Shown: in pieces, positions 63,119-64,000 of the stretch
How the letters are laid out: each line of letters starts with the position of its first letter
Position numbering within the stretch: position 1 is the stretch's first letter
Assembly (NCBI RefSeq): GCF_003668995.1
Contig: NZ_CP033068.1
Span: 1,116,001-1,180,000 of the forward strand
From: Flavobacterium sp. 140616W15
GTDB lineage: Bacteria > Bacteroidota > Bacteroidia > Flavobacteriales > Flavobacteriaceae
Reading direction: 5' to 3'
Length of the DNA: 64,000 nt
Made by a program: the position numbers and the translations under genes
The notes under the pieces: model-generated
Told to the model about the DNA's origin: nothing
Database searches by the model: none
What the model saw: only the letters and a program-made list of their open reading frames with translations

Positions 63119-64000
63119 TTAAGCTACTATTCCTTTTTGTTTTCTGAAGATAGTAAGCTGCATTAGCGTGGATAAGAAAATGGTTAACATAGCACCAATA
63201 AAGTTAAGCCATAAATAACCTAGTTTTTCTTGGCCACTTGGGTAAATCCAGATGGCATAATAAAAAATTATAAAAATGGTAATCTGGCTAATAAGTGCAC
63301 TATAGAACACTGCTTTTGATTGCACACGTCTGATATAAAAACCAACCAGAAATATCCCTAAAACAGTTCCGTAAAATATAGAACCAATAATGTTTACCAG
63401 TTGAATTAAATTTTCGAATAAAGTTCCTATACATGCAAATAGGATAGCAATTATTCCCCAGAATAAAGTAAAAAATTTAGTTGCATAGAGGTAATGCTTG
63501 TCTGATTTTTCGGTTTTAAGATTACGCTTGTAAATATCGATTGCTGTTGTCGATGCCAAAGCATTTAGTCCCGAAGCGGTAGACGACATGGCTGCCGAAA
63601 GTATTACTGCTAATAACAATCCGATTAATCCTTTTGGTAAATAGTTTAGAATAAAATGGAAGAAAACATAATCTTTATCATTTGTTTCGCTATTGCTGTC
63701 GGCTTTTAAGATGATTTCTTTCGCTCTTTCGCGTAAGTCTCTTTCTTTATTGGAAAGTGTTACTAATTCTTTTCGTAGAATTGGATTGTCGTAATCTTGA
63801 TTTAACTGATCGATGTATAATAAGTTAATCACTTTTTTATCTTCAGAAAGAACAGTAAGCTTTTTTTCTAAAGATTGGTATTCGTCTTTGTACGCAGATT
63901 TTTCGATTATAGCTTTGTTGTTCGGATTAAAATTTAATGGAACTGGGTTAAACTGAAAGAATACAAAAACCATTATTCCAGTAAGTAGAATGAAAAATTG
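63119..64000 (-). CDS. Sodium:solute symporter (SSS family), C-terminal part, cut by the window edge
   Basis: The frame stays open to the window edge (FFILLTGIMVFVFFQFN before the first inner Met at 63973), so the N-terminus lies outside. Visible are several membrane segments: LIGLLLAVILSAAMSSTASGLNALASTTAIDIYKR is the SSS family signature (residues near the sodium site), followed by FTLFWGIIAILFACIGTLFENLIQLVNIIGSIFYG. It imports an organic solute with sodium. An insert of about 60 charged residues lies before the signature. The family is usually 500 residues or more, so about half is missing. Confidence 0.85.
   Translation of the reverse strand, partial: QFFILLTGIMVFVFFQFNPVPLNFNPNNKAIIEKSAYKDEYQSLEKKLTVLSEDKKVINLLYIDQLNQDYDNPILRKELVTLSNKERDLRERAKEIILKADSNSETNDKDYVFFHFILNYLPKGLIGLLLAVILSAAMSSTASGLNALASTTAIDIYKRNLKTEKSDKHYLYATKFFTLFWGIIAILFACIGTLFENLIQLVNIIGSIFYGTVLGIFLVGFYIRRVQSKAVFYSALISQITIFIIFYYAIWIYPSGQEKLGYLWLNFIGAMLTIFLSTLMQLTIFRKQKGIVA

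Overview
The window is low-GC DNA from a member of the Bacteroidetes, most likely a Flavobacterium or close relative. Pointers are the SusC/SusD pair, a DUF6520-like peptide gene with a MauE/DoxX gene, a type II-C Cas9 with 46-bp repeats, DUF1684 and DUF2911 genes, and promoters of the Bacteroidetes form TTG-N17-23-TAnnTTTG in front of several genes.

Layout. (1) 1-5.4 kb: minus-strand single genes, including a GHKL ATPase fused to a DUF3883-like nuclease domain and a lipoprotein. They are separated by related imperfect palindromes that resemble integron-cassette ends. (2) 5.7-15.7 kb: an XRE regulator with its own palindrome, a 114-bp hairpin, a SusC-SusD-S9 peptidase operon, and a convergent MauE/DoxX plus small exported peptide pair. 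(3) 15.7-20.1 kb: a mobilization block (relaxosome protein, MOB relaxase, VirD4-type coupling protein) with a possible oriT. (4) 20.4-33.7 kb: a DISARM-like defence operon: C5 methyltransferase, NERD-helicase, large unknown protein, DrmA-like helicase, DrmB-like DUF1998 protein, unknown protein. The first and last genes are broken by single-base slips in A runs. (5) 33.9-36.6 kb: three minus-strand genes of nuclease type (PD-(D/E)xK-like, HNH, PD-(D/E)xK-like). (6) 37-40.2 kb: plasmid/ICE-type genes (SSB, PcfJ-like, RadC-like). Regions 3-6 look like one integrated mobilizable element with defence cargo; no integrase or element end is visible.

(7) 40.8-50.1 kb: a complete type II-C CRISPR-Cas locus: minus-strand tracrRNA, cas9, cas1, cas2, and an array of 50 repeats (the last truncated) with 49 spacers. 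The anti-repeat shows that crRNAs are read from the minus strand, towards cas2, and each repeat carries a promoter-like sequence on that strand. The array ends inside a decapitated gene.

(8) 50.9-64 kb: ordinary chromosomal genes: a fasciclin protein, a serine hydrolase behind a duplicated BlaI-M56 regulator pair with three operators phased at 20 bp, an MFS transporter, DUF1684, TatD, TcdA, a HAD phosphatase, DUF2911 and a partial sodium/solute symporter.

Cas9, the DISARM-like operon and the two-part regulators make this a defence-rich window. A palindrome TAYGG-A4/T4-CCRTA lies upstream of cas9, of the DISARM-like operon and of the lipoprotein gene, and may link them in regulation.
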